Origin: Lientehia hominis | Lineage (GTDB): Bacteria > Bacillota > Clostridia > Lachnospirales > Lachnospiraceae | DNA length: 64,000 nt | Assembly: GCF_021044755.1 (NCBI RefSeq) | Contig: NZ_JAJNOR010000007.1 | Location: forward strand, 1-64,000 | Reading direction: 5' to 3' | In this document: piece after piece, positions 1-9,299 of the stretch | Layout: the number at the start of each line of letters is the position of its first letter | Position numbering within the stretch: position 1 is the first letter of the stretch | Made by a program: the position numbers and the translations under genes | The notes under the pieces: model-generated | Databases searched by the model: none | The model's input: only the letters and a program-made list of their open reading frames with translations | What the model was told of the DNA's origin: nothing

Positions 1-62
<62 letters not shown>

Positions 63-123
63 TGATCTCTTGGTCTTTAGATAAGCTCTAGCTTTTTCTT
101 TATCCCATTTACTTTCTGTTTGC

Positions 124-141
124 CCGATGCTCTCGCATCGG
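124..141 (-). other. Hairpin in the rRNA leader
   Basis: CCGATGC and GCATCGG form a perfect 7-bp stem with a TCTC/GAGA tetraloop inside the 16S leader. The rest of the leader (about 63-231) is AT-rich and contains a CCTTGATAACTGAACAGT stretch that is common in clostridial rRNA leaders and spacers. A role in pre-rRNA processing or antitermination is an inference. Confidence 0.5.
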
Positions 142-238
142 TTCTCTGAAACTTCTTTTTTAAAGAATTTTCAGGGGTTGGAATATACTGTTCAGTTATC
201 AAGGTCCTGTGTCTCGCTGCGTTAGCGACAACTTCTAT

Positions 239-267
239 AGGATATCATAGCCGCCGCTTCCTGTCAA
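239..267 (-). promoter_or_regulatory. SigA promoter of the rRNA operon
   Basis: Reverse strand: TTGACA (262-267), exactly 17 bp, then TATCCT (239-244). This is the only strong promoter between the tRNA-Ser and the 16S gene, and it gives a leader of about 170 nt. The -35 box is consensus and the -10 box matches at 4 of 6 positions. Confidence 0.8.
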
Positions 268-395
268 CCATTTTTTTCTTTTTCTTCCATCGCTTTTTCG
301 CGGTGGAATTTAAATATACCATATACGCCTATTTTTGTCAATATTTTTCATAAAAAATGACAAAAAAATAATGGCACTGGTTAATGGAAACGGAG

Positions 396-483
396 CGGAG
401 AAAGAGGGATTTGAACCCTCGCGCCGGTTGCCCGACCTACACCCTTAGCAGGGGCGCCTCTTCGGCCTCTTGAGTATTTCTCC
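396..483 (-). tRNA. tRNA-Ser (anticodon GCU)
   Basis: The reverse strand folds as a type II tRNA. The acceptor stem is GGAGAAA/TTTCTCC with discriminator G. The anticodon loop is CTGCTAA, giving GCU, which reads AGC/AGU. There is a long variable arm and a T-arm containing GGTTCAAATCC. The 88-nt length fits serine tRNAs. CCA is not encoded. It lies between the fumarase genes and the rRNA promoter, with its own promoter upstream. Confidence 0.95.
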
Positions 484-526
484 GAACTTATTATTTCCAT
501 ATGACACGCCATATGACGCATAGCTT

Positions 527-555
527 AGTATACTAGAGAACCACTTTCTTGTCAA
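527..555 (-). promoter_or_regulatory. SigA promoter of tRNA-Ser
   Basis: Reverse strand: TTGACA (550-555), 17 bp, TATACT (527-532), about 45 nt before the mature tRNA. It starts immediately after the stop codon of the fumarase beta gene, so the tRNA can be transcribed independently of the fumarase genes. Confidence 0.8.
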
Positions 556-1104
556 TCATTTTTTATAATCTTTTACCGCAGTTTCATACAAATTCTGACC
601 TGTTGAATCAATTACAACTATTGCAGGAAGATTCTTTACAGTAAGCTTCCGGATGGCCTCTGTTCCCAGATCCTCATATGCCAGTATTTCAGAATCGGTT
701 ATACATTTGGACAGAAGTGCTCCTGCCCCGCCAACTGCTGCAAAATATACGGCGCCGTTCCTTACTATAGCCTCTTGTACTTCTTTAGATCTCTTTCCTT
801 TTCCGATCATCCCTTTTAATCCCATATCCAGAAGAGTAGGAGTATATTTATCCATACGGCTGGCTGTGGTGGGTCCTGCTGAACCTATGGGAGATCCTGC
901 TTTGGCCGGAGACGGCCCCATATAATAGATTACATTATCTTTCATGGAAAGAGGCAGTTCTTTTCCCTCCAATATGGTCTCATACATTCTTTTGTGAGCA
1001 GCATCTCTCGCCGTATAAATTGTACCGGAAATGTAAACATAATCTCCTGATCTCAGTCCTTTTATTTCCTCATTTTTTAAAGGAACACTTATATATCTGT
1101 CCAT
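556..1104 (-). CDS. fumB: Fumarate hydratase class I, beta (C-terminal) subunit
   Basis: A 182-residue protein of the Fe-S hydro-lyase beta family, the separate C-terminal domain of class I fumarases and L-tartrate dehydratases. It pairs with the alpha subunit encoded just upstream to interconvert fumarate and malate in the cytoplasm. Family features visible are the N-terminal LRSGDYVYISG barrel start, TARDAAHKRM, the YMGPSPAK and IGSAGPTTASRMDKY segments, and GKG in the middle. The start codon follows GGAGAGG by 8 bp. It is 44 bp from the alpha gene, so the two are probably one operon. L-tartrate dehydratase specificity cannot be excluded, since the families are close and no tartrate genes are adjacent. 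Confidence 0.9.
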   Translation of the reverse strand: MDRYISVPLKNEEIKGLRSGDYVYISGTIYTARDAAHKRMYETILEGKELPLSMKDNVIYYMGPSPAKAGSPIGSAGPTTASRMDKYTPTLLDMGLKGMIGKGKRSKEVQEAIVRNGAVYFAAVGGAGALLSKCITDSEILAYEDLGTEAIRKLTVKNLPAIVVIDSTGQNLYETAVKDYKK

Positions 1105-1148
1105 ATTTTATTCCTCTCCATTTACATCTTTATTTTATCCCTGCCGAT

Positions 1149-1994
1149 TTATCCGATGATTCTCGTCACATGGCGGTTTACATGACAGCAGATATTAACT
1201 GCCACCGGAAGACCGGCAATATGAGTCGCGTAAGTTTCAATATTTACAGCAAGTGCCGTGACTCTTCCTCCAAGCCCGCCCGGCCCTATTCCCAGATTAT
1301 TTATCTTGTCCAGCAGTTCTTCTTCCATCTCTCTGACATACGGGACAGAAGAATGTTCCAATACGTTTCTTGTAAGAGCTTTTTTTGCCATATACGCACA
1401 TTTTTCAAAGGTTCCCCCAATGCCGACCCCTACTACCATAGGAGGACAAGCATTCGGGCCAGCCTCTTCTACTGCAGATAATACAGCTGCCTTTACTCCC
1501 TCTATGCCGTCTGCCGGCTTCAGCATAAAAATCCGGCTCATATTTTCACTTCCAAATCCTTTTGGTGCTACAGTCATTTCTATTTTATCTCCCGGTATTA
1601 TTTCATAATGAATAACAGCAGGTGTATTATCCCTTGTGTTCTCTCTTATCAATGGATCCCCCACCACTGATTTTCGAAGAAATCCCTCCACATATCCACG
1701 ACGTACGCCTTCGTTCACCGCTTCATCCACAGAGATTCCTTCTATATGCACATTTTGTCCTATCTTCATAAATACTACTGCCATTCCCGTATCCTGGCAA
1801 ATAGGTATTTCTTCTTTTTCCGCAATCTCCAAATTTTCTTTTAACTGTCCCAATACTCTTTTTCCTACAGGAGATTCCTCTTTTTCAGTCAACCTGTCAA
1901 AAGTCTCTTTCATATCAGGAGATAACCGCAGGTTTGCTTCAATACACATTTCTTTCAGATTACTTATGATTTCATCTGTATGAATGATCTTCAT
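1149..1994 (-). CDS. fumA: Fumarate hydratase class I, alpha (N-terminal) subunit
   Basis: A 281-residue alpha subunit of the two-gene, oxygen-sensitive [4Fe-4S] fumarase. Conserved features are PICQDTGMAVVFMKIG (first cluster cysteine), RENTRDNTPAVIHYEIIPGD, APKGFGSENMSR, and GPNACPPMVVGVGIGG with a further cysteine. The start is the ATG at 1992-1994 because GGAGGAAATAGAA sits immediately before it; upstream in-frame codons have no ribosome site and an atypical sequence. It precedes the beta gene on the same strand and follows gyrA by about 100 bp. The alpha-then-beta split is usual for anaerobic Firmicutes. Confidence 0.92.
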   Translation of the reverse strand: MKIIHTDEIISNLKEMCIEANLRLSPDMKETFDRLTEKEESPVGKRVLGQLKENLEIAEKEEIPICQDTGMAVVFMKIGQNVHIEGISVDEAVNEGVRRGYVEGFLRKSVVGDPLIRENTRDNTPAVIHYEIIPGDKIEMTVAPKGFGSENMSRIFMLKPADGIEGVKAAVLSAVEEAGPNACPPMVVGVGIGGTFEKCAYMAKKALTRNVLEHSSVPYVREMEEELLDKINNLGIGPGGLGGRVTALAVNIETYATHIAGLPVAVNICCHVNRHVTRIIG

Positions 1995-2096
1995 TTCTAT
2001 TTCCTCCGCATAACTTAACTTTCCTGTCAAATAAAACAGGCCGCCGCAATTCATCCATGCGGATATCACCACGTCAGCCCTGTTTTATAATTTTAT

Positions 2097-4622
2097 TTAT
2101 TCTGTTTCTTTTTTCTCTTCCTGCTGCTCAAGAGACATCTGTATTTCCTCTTCTTTGTTTTCATCATCCATATTGTTCGGGTCTTCTCTGACTTTAGCAA
2201 TGCTGGCCACAGAAATTTCCTCATCATCAATGTTGATAAGTTTTACTCCGGAAGTGATTCTTCCCAATGTGGAGATATCTTCCACATTAATACGTATGAT
2301 TATTCCTTCTGTGGTAATGATCATAATTTCCTGATCTGCTTTTACCACCTTTGCTCCCACAATGGATCCTGTCTTATTATTGATCTTGTAGCATTTAACG
2401 CCTTTCCCGCCACGCAGCTGAGGAGTAAATTCTTCCAAAAGCGTTCGTTTGCCCATTCCGTTTTCAGACACGATCAGAAGAGCCTCTCCCTGGGTATCCA
2501 TCTGCATACCGATCACTTGATCGTTTTTGCTTAATTTCATGCCTATAACACCCATGGAAGTTCGTCCTGTAGGCCTTACATCCGTTTCATGGAATCTAAT
2601 ACACTGACCTTCTTTAGTCACCAGTATAATGTCTTTTTTATTATTGGTGGACTTTACTTCTATAAGTTCGTCATCTTCCCGCAGATTAATTGCCTGAAGG
2701 CCTGACTTTCTGATGTTCTGGTATTCCGTAATAGAAGTCTTTTTGACCATTCCGTTTTTCGTCGCCATGAACAGATAACGGCCCTCTTCATATTCCCTGA
2801 TGGGAATGATCGCCGTCACTCTTTCTCCAGGAAGCAGCTGAAGCAGGTTTACAATGGCTGTCCCTCTCGCCGTCCTGCTCGCTTCCGGAATTTCATAGGT
2901 CTTCAGTCTATATACTTTACCTTTATTCGTAAAGAACATGATATAATGATGGGTCGTGGTCATCATGAGGTCTTCAATATAATCTTCCTCAATGGTCTGC
3001 ATCCCCTTGATGCCTTTTCCGCCCCTGTGCTGTGCCTTGAAATTGTTCTCTGACATTCTCTTGATATAGCCCAGGTTCGTCATCGCTATTACTGTATTTT
3101 CATCAGCGATCAGATCCTCCATGGACATATCAAATTCATCAAAACCAATGGATGTTTTTCTGTCATCTCCATATTTAGCAGAAATAATGAGTATTTCTTC
3201 CCTGATAACAGCCAAAAGCTTATTTTCATCCGCCAGGATAGCTTTTAATTCTGCTATACGAATCTCCAGCTCTTTATATTCATTTTCAATCTTCTCCCGT
3301 TCCAGTCCTGTCAGCGCGCGCAGACGCATGTCCACGATTGCCTGAGACTGAGCGTCGCTTAAACCAAAGCGTTCAATCAAATTACTTTTTGCTTCCTGTG
3401 TATTTTTAGAAGCACGGATTATTTTTATGACCTCATCAATATTATCCAGCGCAATAAGCAGGCCTTCCAGTATATGGGCCCTTTCTTCTGCCTTGTTTAA
3501 ATCATACTTTGTCCTTCTTGTTACAACCTCTTCCTGATGCATCAAATAAAATCTCAGCATCTCTAAAAGATTCATGACCTTTGGCTCATTGTTCACAAGA
3601 GCCAGCATGATCACACCAAAGCTGTCCTGCAGCTGCGTGTGCTTAAATAACTGATTCAGGATGATATTGGGATTTACATCTCTCCGAAGCTCAATGCAGA
3701 TCCGCATTCCTGTCCTGTCCGACTCATCCCTCAAATCGGTTATCCCATCAATTTTTTTGTCCCGTACAAGCTCCGCAATTTTTTCAATCAGCCGAGCTTT
3801 ATTCACCATATAGGGAAGCTCTGTCACAATGATGCGGTGCTTTCCATTCTGCATCGGCTCAATATCTGTGACAGCACGTACGCGTATCTTTCCTCGTCCT
3901 GTCCTGTACGCGTCTTCAATTCCGGTCCTTCCAAGAATTTGGGCTCCCGTAGGGAAATCAGGTCCTTTTACGATTTCCAGAATCTCTTCCATTCCGGTCT
4001 CTCTGTTTTCCAGGATCCGATTATCAATGATCTTTACAACCGCTCCAATAATTTCCCTTAGGTTATGGGGAGGAATATTGGTGGCCATGCCTACTGCTAT
4101 TCCAGATGTACCGTTTACAAGAAGATTCGGAAATCTGGACGGAAGTACAGCCGGTTCTTTTTCTGTATCATCAAAGTTGGGAATAAAATTAACGGTATCT
4201 TTTCCAATATCCGCAAGCATTTCCATGGATATTTTACTGAGCCTTGCTTCCGTATAACGCATAGCGGCTGCTCCGTCGCCGTCAACGGAACCAAAGTTTC
4301 CGTGCCCGTCCACAAGCGGATATCTGGTAGACCATTCCTGAGCCATATTCACCAGAGCTCCATAGATGGAGCTGTCTCCATGGGGATGATATTTACCCAT
4401 GGTATCACCGACAATACGTGCACATTTTCTGTGAGGCTTGTCAGGACCGTTGTTAAGCTCGATCATAGCATAAAGGACTCGCCGCTGTACCGGCTTGAGT
4501 CCGTCTCTTACATCAGGAAGGGCACGGGCGGCTATAACGCTCATGGCATAATCGATGTAAGATTTTTCCATGGTCTTCTGCAGGTCGACGTCATGGATTT
4601 TATCGAAAATCGTGCTGTCCAT
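2097..4622 (-). CDS. gyrA: DNA gyrase subunit A
   Basis: An 841-residue breakage-reunion subunit of gyrase, which forms an A2B2 complex with GyrB and introduces negative supercoils. The catalytic tyrosine is Y123 in AAMRYTEARLSK. The quinolone region reads GKYHPHGDSSIYGALV. The C-terminal beta-pinwheel contains a GyrA box (QHRGGKGIKG), which separates gyrase from topoisomerase IV ParC. The C-terminal tail is very acidic (EENKEEEIQ). The start follows GGAGG by 8 bp and lies 20 bp after gyrB, so it is cotranscribed. The residue equivalent to E. coli D87 is glycine (G88). Confidence 0.98.
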   Translation of the reverse strand: MDSTIFDKIHDVDLQKTMEKSYIDYAMSVIAARALPDVRDGLKPVQRRVLYAMIELNNGPDKPHRKCARIVGDTMGKYHPHGDSSIYGALVNMAQEWSTRYPLVDGHGNFGSVDGDGAAAMRYTEARLSKISMEMLADIGKDTVNFIPNFDDTEKEPAVLPSRFPNLLVNGTSGIAVGMATNIPPHNLREIIGAVVKIIDNRILENRETGMEEILEIVKGPDFPTGAQILGRTGIEDAYRTGRGKIRVRAVTDIEPMQNGKHRIIVTELPYMVNKARLIEKIAELVRDKKIDGITDLRDESDRTGMRICIELRRDVNPNIILNQLFKHTQLQDSFGVIMLALVNNEPKVMNLLEMLRFYLMHQEEVVTRRTKYDLNKAEERAHILEGLLIALDNIDEVIKIIRASKNTQEAKSNLIERFGLSDAQSQAIVDMRLRALTGLEREKIENEYKELEIRIAELKAILADENKLLAVIREEILIISAKYGDDRKTSIGFDEFDMSMEDLIADENTVIAMTNLGYIKRMSENNFKAQHRGGKGIKGMQTIEEDYIEDLMMTTTHHYIMFFTNKGKVYRLKTYEIPEASRTARGTAIVNLLQLLPGERVTAIIPIREYEEGRYLFMATKNGMVKKTSITEYQNIRKSGLQAINLREDDELIEVKSTNNKKDIILVTKEGQCIRFHETDVRPTGRTSMGVIGMKLSKNDQVIGMQMDTQGEALLIVSENGMGKRTLLEEFTPQLRGGKGVKCYKINNKTGSIVGAKVVKADQEIMIITTEGIIIRINVEDISTLGRITSGVKLINIDDEEISVASIAKVREDPNNMDDENKEEEIQMSLEQQEEKKETE

Positions 4623-4642
4623 TTATTGTTCCTCCATCTCTT

Positions 4643-6556
4643 TTACACATCAAGTTCTCCATATCTGGCATTCAATTCTATGAATTCACGCCGGGGTTCA
4701 ACTTTATCTCCCATCAAAGTAGTAAAGGTCAGATCAATTTCGGATGACGCTTCCTCATCCATTGTGACACGAAGTAGAATTCTTCTCTCCGGATCCATGG
4801 TGGTCTCCCACAGCTGCTCAGGATCCATCTCTCCTAACCCCTTATAACGCTGAATCTTATTGTTGTTGTCACGTCCAACTTCTTTCAGAATATTATTTAG
4901 CTCGTTGTCATCGTAGGCATACCATACCTTTTTGTTTTTTTCCACCTTATAGAGGGGCGGCTGAGCCAAATACACATATCCCTGCTTAATGAGCTCCGGC
5001 ATAAAACGATATAAAAATGTTAGCAGCAATGTACTGATATGAGCGCCGTCCACATCAGCATCTGTCATAATGATTATCTTGTGATAGCGAAGCTTTGAAA
5101 TATCAAAATCATCATGGATTCCTGTTCCAAAGGCCGTTATCATAGCCTTTATTTCCGCATTGGCATAAATTTTATCAAGACGTGCTTTTTCCACATTGAG
5201 TATTTTTCCTCTAAGAGGAAGGATTGCCTGTGTATTTCTGGAGCGTGCAGTCTTTGCAGATCCTCCTGCAGAGTCTCCTTCTACAATGTATATCTCACAA
5301 TTTTCCGGATTTTTATCGGAACAGTCCGCCAGCTTTCCAGGCAGAGTAGTACTTTCAAGAGCCGTTTTTCTTCTTGTCAGATCTCTTGCTTTTCTTGCGG
5401 CAGCTCTGGCCCTTTGAGCTAAAATAGACTTTTCACAGATTATCTTCGCAATCTGTGGATTCTGCTCCAAATAATAAGTAAGCTGCTCGCTCACTACGCT
5501 GTCGACAGCACTCCTGGCTTCACTGTTCCCCAGCTTCTGCTTTGTCTGTCCTTCAAATTGAGGATCTTCCAGTTTCACACTGATGATAGCTGTCATACCC
5601 TCTCTTATATCATCACCCGTCAGATTTGCTTCTTTTTCTTTTAATAGGTTATTCTTTCTGGCATAATCATTAAAGGTTTTCGTAAGAGCGTTTCGAAAAC
5701 CCGCCATATGAGTTCCGCCCTCCGGCGTATTTATGTTATTTACAAAACTATAGGCACTCTCTGTATAAGAATCATTATGCTGAATCGCCACTTCCACGGC
5801 TACTCCGTCGATTTTTCCCTCACAGTAGATAATCGTAGGATACAATGCCTCCTTGCTTCTGTTCAAATACTGAACGAATTCTCGGATTCCTCCTTCATAA
5901 TGAAATTCTCTGTCCTGCTTGCTCTCCTCTCTCTCATCCTTTAAAATGATCTTAAGTCCTTTTGTAAGGAAAGCCATTTCTCTGAGACGCTGTTTCAATA
6001 TGTCAAAGTCATAGACTGTTTCTTCAAAAATAGAACTGTCCGGCTTAAATGTGACCATGGAACCATGCTTTGATTTTTTGCAGGTGCCAATAATCTCCAG
6101 TTTTTTTACCGTTTTGCCTTTCTCATATCTTTGTCTGTAAATATTTCCGTCCCGGTATATAGTAACCTCGAGCCAGTCAGAAAGCGCGTTTACAACGGAA
6201 GCGCCTACGCCATGAAGGCCGCCGGACACTTTATACGCTCCTCCGCCAAATTTTCCTCCCGCATGAAGCTGAGTAAAAATGACTTCTACAGCCGGAACTT
6301 TCATTTTAGGATGTTCGTCAACAGGCATACCACGTCCGTTATCAATTACTGTAATGGAATCATCCTGATTGATCGTCACTTCAATGGTATCACAAAATCC
6401 CGCCAAAGCTTCATCTACAGAATTATCCACAATCTCATATACCAGGTGATGAAGACCCCTGGAAGACGTACTGCCTATATACATTCCCGGCCTTTTTCTT
6501 ACGGCTTCCAATCCCTCTAAAACCTGGATTTGATCTGCACTATAATCGGAACTCAT
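4643..6556 (-). CDS. gyrB: DNA gyrase subunit B
   Basis: A 637-residue ATPase subunit of gyrase: GHKL ATPase domain (GRGMPVDEHP, GLHGVGASVVNALS), transducer, and TOPRIM domain with EGDSAGGSAK, PLRGKILNVEKARLDK and DADVDGAHI. The length is that of Gram-positive GyrB, without the E. coli-type insertion. The start at 6554-6556 (MSSDYSADQ) is chosen because GGAGG lies 6 bp upstream. An ATG nine codons earlier would overlap recF and has no ribosome site. It is 13 bp downstream of recF. Confidence 0.98.
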   Translation of the reverse strand: MSSDYSADQIQVLEGLEAVRKRPGMYIGSTSSRGLHHLVYEIVDNSVDEALAGFCDTIEVTINQDDSITVIDNGRGMPVDEHPKMKVPAVEVIFTQLHAGGKFGGGAYKVSGGLHGVGASVVNALSDWLEVTIYRDGNIYRQRYEKGKTVKKLEIIGTCKKSKHGSMVTFKPDSSIFEETVYDFDILKQRLREMAFLTKGLKIILKDEREESKQDREFHYEGGIREFVQYLNRSKEALYPTIIYCEGKIDGVAVEVAIQHNDSYTESAYSFVNNINTPEGGTHMAGFRNALTKTFNDYARKNNLLKEKEANLTGDDIREGMTAIISVKLEDPQFEGQTKQKLGNSEARSAVDSVVSEQLTYYLEQNPQIAKIICEKSILAQRARAAARKARDLTRRKTALESTTLPGKLADCSDKNPENCEIYIVEGDSAGGSAKTARSRNTQAILPLRGKILNVEKARLDKIYANAEIKAMITAFGTGIHDDFDISKLRYHKIIIMTDADVDGAHISTLLLTFLYRFMPELIKQGYVYLAQPPLYKVEKNKKVWYAYDDNELNNILKEVGRDNNNKIQRYKGLGEMDPEQLWETTMDPERRILLRVTMDEEASSEIDLTFTTLMGDKVEPRREFIELNARYGELDV

Positions 6557-6569
6557 AAGTATCCTCCTG

Positions 6570-7658
6570 TCATTGTTTTTCACTGATTACATTGCCATTT
6601 ACAACTTGATAGATTTGATTCATCGAAAAATGATTATTTACAAAATCATCGAGACCTGTACAAGTGATGATTGTCTGTATATCCTGAATACTCTCCAGAA
6701 GATGATTCTGTCTTCTGCTGTCCAGCTCAGAAAGTACATCATCCAAAAGTAAAATAGGTGATTCTCCAGTAGTCTTTTTTATCATCTCTATTTCAGACAG
6801 CTTTAAAGACAATGCGGCGCTTCTTTGCTGTCCCTGAGATCCATATTTACGGATATCAATTCCGTTAATAATAAATAATATATCGTCTCTGTGAGGACCA
6901 CGCATTGTCAATCTATTTTTTAAATCTTTTTCTCTGGATAAAGACAAACTCTCTTCAAAATGCTCCGGTTCTATATCAGGTTCATAGGAAATCCATATTT
7001 CTTCTCTGCCGCCCGTCAAGCTTTTATGGATACCGGAAATAAGTCTGTTCAGTTCTTCTACAAATAGATTTCTTCGTTTCATGACCTCGCAGCCAAATTT
7101 TACAAGCTGCATGTCCCATATCTGAAGAGTATCCACATAATCCGGATGAAAAGGAACATCTTTCAGCAGCTTATTTCTTTGATTTAAGGCTTTATTATAG
7201 CTGACCAGTCCCGATGTATATATTTTATCCAGCTGGCAGAGCTCCATATCAAGGAAACGCCGTCTTTCCGAAGGACCATTTTTTATGATGTTCAGATCCT
7301 CCGGTGAAAAAAAGACCACATTAATATTTCCAAAAAGCTCACTCGCTTTCCTTATGGGAATCCCGCCTATTGCAATCCCTTTTGTTTTATTTTTTTTCAG
7401 GTGCATATCGATGCGGGTCTCTACTCCCTTTTTATCTACAAAAAGTTTTATATGGGATTCCTCATCGTTGAAATGAATGATTTCCTTGTCCTTGCTTCCA
7501 CGATGAGATTTAGATGTGGCACATACATATATGGATTCCAGGATATTTGTCTTCCCTTGTGCGTTGTCCCCATAAAGAACATTCGTACCGGAATCAAAAT
7601 CTATATGCAGTTTTTCATAATTCCGATAGTTCCTGAGCTCCAAGGATTTAACAAACAT
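6570..7658 (-). CDS. recF: DNA replication and repair protein RecF
   Basis: A 362-residue SMC-like ATPase that loads RecA at single-strand gaps through the RecFOR pathway. The Walker A is GDNAQGKTNILE near residue 35, the signature segment is KYGSQGQQRSAALSLKLSE, and the Walker B is PILLLDDVLSELD. It lies between the S4-domain gene and gyrB with gaps of 11 and 13 bp, the standard origin cluster. The ribosome site (GTGGTGCAGGA) is weak and close to the ATG, which suggests translational coupling to the gene before it. Confidence 0.97.
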   Translation of the reverse strand: MFVKSLELRNYRNYEKLHIDFDSGTNVLYGDNAQGKTNILESIYVCATSKSHRGSKDKEIIHFNDEESHIKLFVDKKGVETRIDMHLKKNKTKGIAIGGIPIRKASELFGNINVVFFSPEDLNIIKNGPSERRRFLDMELCQLDKIYTSGLVSYNKALNQRNKLLKDVPFHPDYVDTLQIWDMQLVKFGCEVMKRRNLFVEELNRLISGIHKSLTGGREEIWISYEPDIEPEHFEESLSLSREKDLKNRLTMRGPHRDDILFIINGIDIRKYGSQGQQRSAALSLKLSEIEMIKKTTGESPILLLDDVLSELDSRRQNHLLESIQDIQTIITCTGLDDFVNNHFSMNQIYQVVNGNVISEKQ

Positions 7659-7669
7659 TCCTGCACCAC

Positions 7670-7879
7670 TTATTTTTCTATTTTGATGGATTTCCCCTCA
7701 AATTCCACGACATCACCGTCATAAAGCTTTTTTCCCCGCTGAAGGCATGCTTCTCCGTTTACTTTAACGGCTCCGTCTAAAATGACCATTTTTGCTTCCA
7801 CGCCGGAGGCCGCAAAATGAACGGCTTTCAAAGCCTGCCCCAACTTGATATATTCTTCCTTCAGTTTTACTTTTTCCAT
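7670..7879 (-). CDS. rlbA: S4-domain RNA-binding protein YaaA/RlbA
   Basis: A 69-residue protein made almost entirely of one S4 RNA-binding domain: IKLGQALKAVHFAASGVEAKM, then VKVNGEACLQRGKKLYDGDVVEF. Genes of this family sit between dnaN and recF across Firmicutes, and the protein is thought to act in ribosome-related RNA binding. Its exact role is not established. It is 9 bp downstream of dnaN with an AAGGGGG ribosome site. Confidence 0.9.
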   Translation of the reverse strand: MEKVKLKEEYIKLGQALKAVHFAASGVEAKMVILDGAVKVNGEACLQRGKKLYDGDVVEFEGKSIKIEK

Positions 7880-7888
7880 AAATCCCCC

Positions 7889-8986
7889 TTATATATTTAC
7901 AGGTAGTATCAAATAAATATATCTTCCTTCTCCATCCCGGATGAAGCAGGGAGCTTTTGAATTTACCATATAGATATCTACTGTTTCATCATCTATGACC
8001 CGGAGAGCATCAATCAAAAATTTAGGATTAAATCCTATGGTGATATCCTTGCCTTCCTTATGGATCATGATTTCTTCCTGCAGAGAACCTATGGCAGAAC
8101 GAATCGCCACTTCCATTCCATTATCGGAAATAGTGATGATGATCGGCTTCTTATCACTTTCTCGTATGAGGAGTACTGCTCTTTCAATGGAATCCAAAAA
8201 TTCCTGCTTATTTAAAGAGAGCTTTGTTTCATAATCATTGGACAGCATCTGATTTACATTAAAATACTGCCCTTCTATAAGCCGGGAAACCACCATAGTA
8301 TCATCAAATTCAAAAAGAATATGATTGCTGGTAAAATAAATGAGAACTTCTTTTTCAGTTTCACCTGATAATATTTTGCTTATTTCTGTCAGAGTCTTGC
8401 CAGGTACAATCACCTTTTCATCTTCATAATGGTCTTTTAACTGGACATTGCGGATGGAAATTCTATGTCCGTCTAGAGACACTACCTTAAGAAAGTCATC
8501 CTTTACTTCAAAAAGCTCACCTGTCATTAGTTTGTTGTTTTCATTGGCCGCAATAGAAAAGATTGTCTGTCGGATAATTTCTTTTAAGGTGAATTGAGAA
8601 ATACTTATATAGTGATCTCTCTCAATATAAGGCAGATAGGAGAATTCATCTCCCGGCTTTCCGGCAATCTTGAAATTGGATTTTTCACATTTAATAATAA
8701 CGTTCAGTGATTCATCTGTTTCGATCCATACCTGGCTGTCGGGAAGCTTTCTCACGATTTCAGAAAAAAGCTTGGCATCAATAGCTATTTTACCTTGTTC
8801 CAGAATATTGCCTGCCACTTTTGTTTCAATGCCAAGTTCCATATCATTGGCGGTAAGCTTGATTTCATCTTCAGAAGCATCCATAAGAATACACTCCAGG
8901 ATGGGCATGGTGGTACGTGAAGGGACTGCCTTCATAACAATACTGATAGCACTCAGGAGAGCGGATTTTTCAAAGGAAAGTTTCAT
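7889..8986 (-). CDS. dnaN: DNA polymerase III sliding clamp (beta subunit)
   Basis: A 365-residue ring-forming clamp that tethers DNA polymerase III to DNA. It shows the triplicated clamp fold: MKLSFEKSALLSAISIVMKAVPSRTTMPILEC at the N terminus, the KLPDSQVWIE and NFKIAGKPGDEFSYLP segments, and a C terminus ending IRDGEGRYIYLILPVNI, as in other clamps. AGGAG lies 12 bp before the ATG. A TTATACACA DnaA box lies in the short leader, so DnaA could also influence this gene. Confidence 0.98.
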   Translation of the reverse strand: MKLSFEKSALLSAISIVMKAVPSRTTMPILECILMDASEDEIKLTANDMELGIETKVAGNILEQGKIAIDAKLFSEIVRKLPDSQVWIETDESLNVIIKCEKSNFKIAGKPGDEFSYLPYIERDHYISISQFTLKEIIRQTIFSIAANENNKLMTGELFEVKDDFLKVVSLDGHRISIRNVQLKDHYEDEKVIVPGKTLTEISKILSGETEKEVLIYFTSNHILFEFDDTMVVSRLIEGQYFNVNQMLSNDYETKLSLNKQEFLDSIERAVLLIRESDKKPIIITISDNGMEVAIRSAIGSLQEEIMIHKEGKDITIGFNPKFLIDALRVIDDETVDIYMVNSKAPCFIRDGEGRYIYLILPVNI

Positions 8987-8989
8987 AAT

Positions 8990-9232
8990 TGTGTATAACT
9001 CCTTTCACATAAAAATACAGATATATAATAAATGATTTAGTAGTAGTAATAGTAGAGGCTGTGGATTTGTTTATAAGTATCCTCAAGGCCCATGAGAAAA
9101 GGGTTTAAGACCTTGATAACTATGTGGATAAAGCTGATATTATGTGTGGATAAAAGGTGAGTTTTCCACATGAAGGATATAGTAAAAAATTATCCACAAC
9201 TTATACACATGATATAAACAATATTATCCACA
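8990..9232. other. oriC, dnaA-dnaN part: DnaA boxes, DnaA-trio and AT-rich unwinding region
   Basis: Perfect TTATNCACA boxes on either strand lie at 8990-8998, 9123-9131, 9145-9153, 9190-9198, 9201-9209 and 9224-9232. One-mismatch boxes lie at 9060-9068 (TGTGGATTT) and 9162-9170. Directly beside the 9060 box, after AGGC, runs TAG-TAG-TAG-TAA-TAG-TAG (9038-9055), the DnaA-trio arrangement known from Bacillus. Next to it is an AT-rich tract (about 9003-9037) that should melt first. This is the only content of the 313-bp gap. Confidence 0.88.
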
Positions 9233-9299
9233 GAATAAAATCACAAAATGTAGTGTTTCTTCTATATTAATAGTGTACATATAGTCATGCAGACGTATC

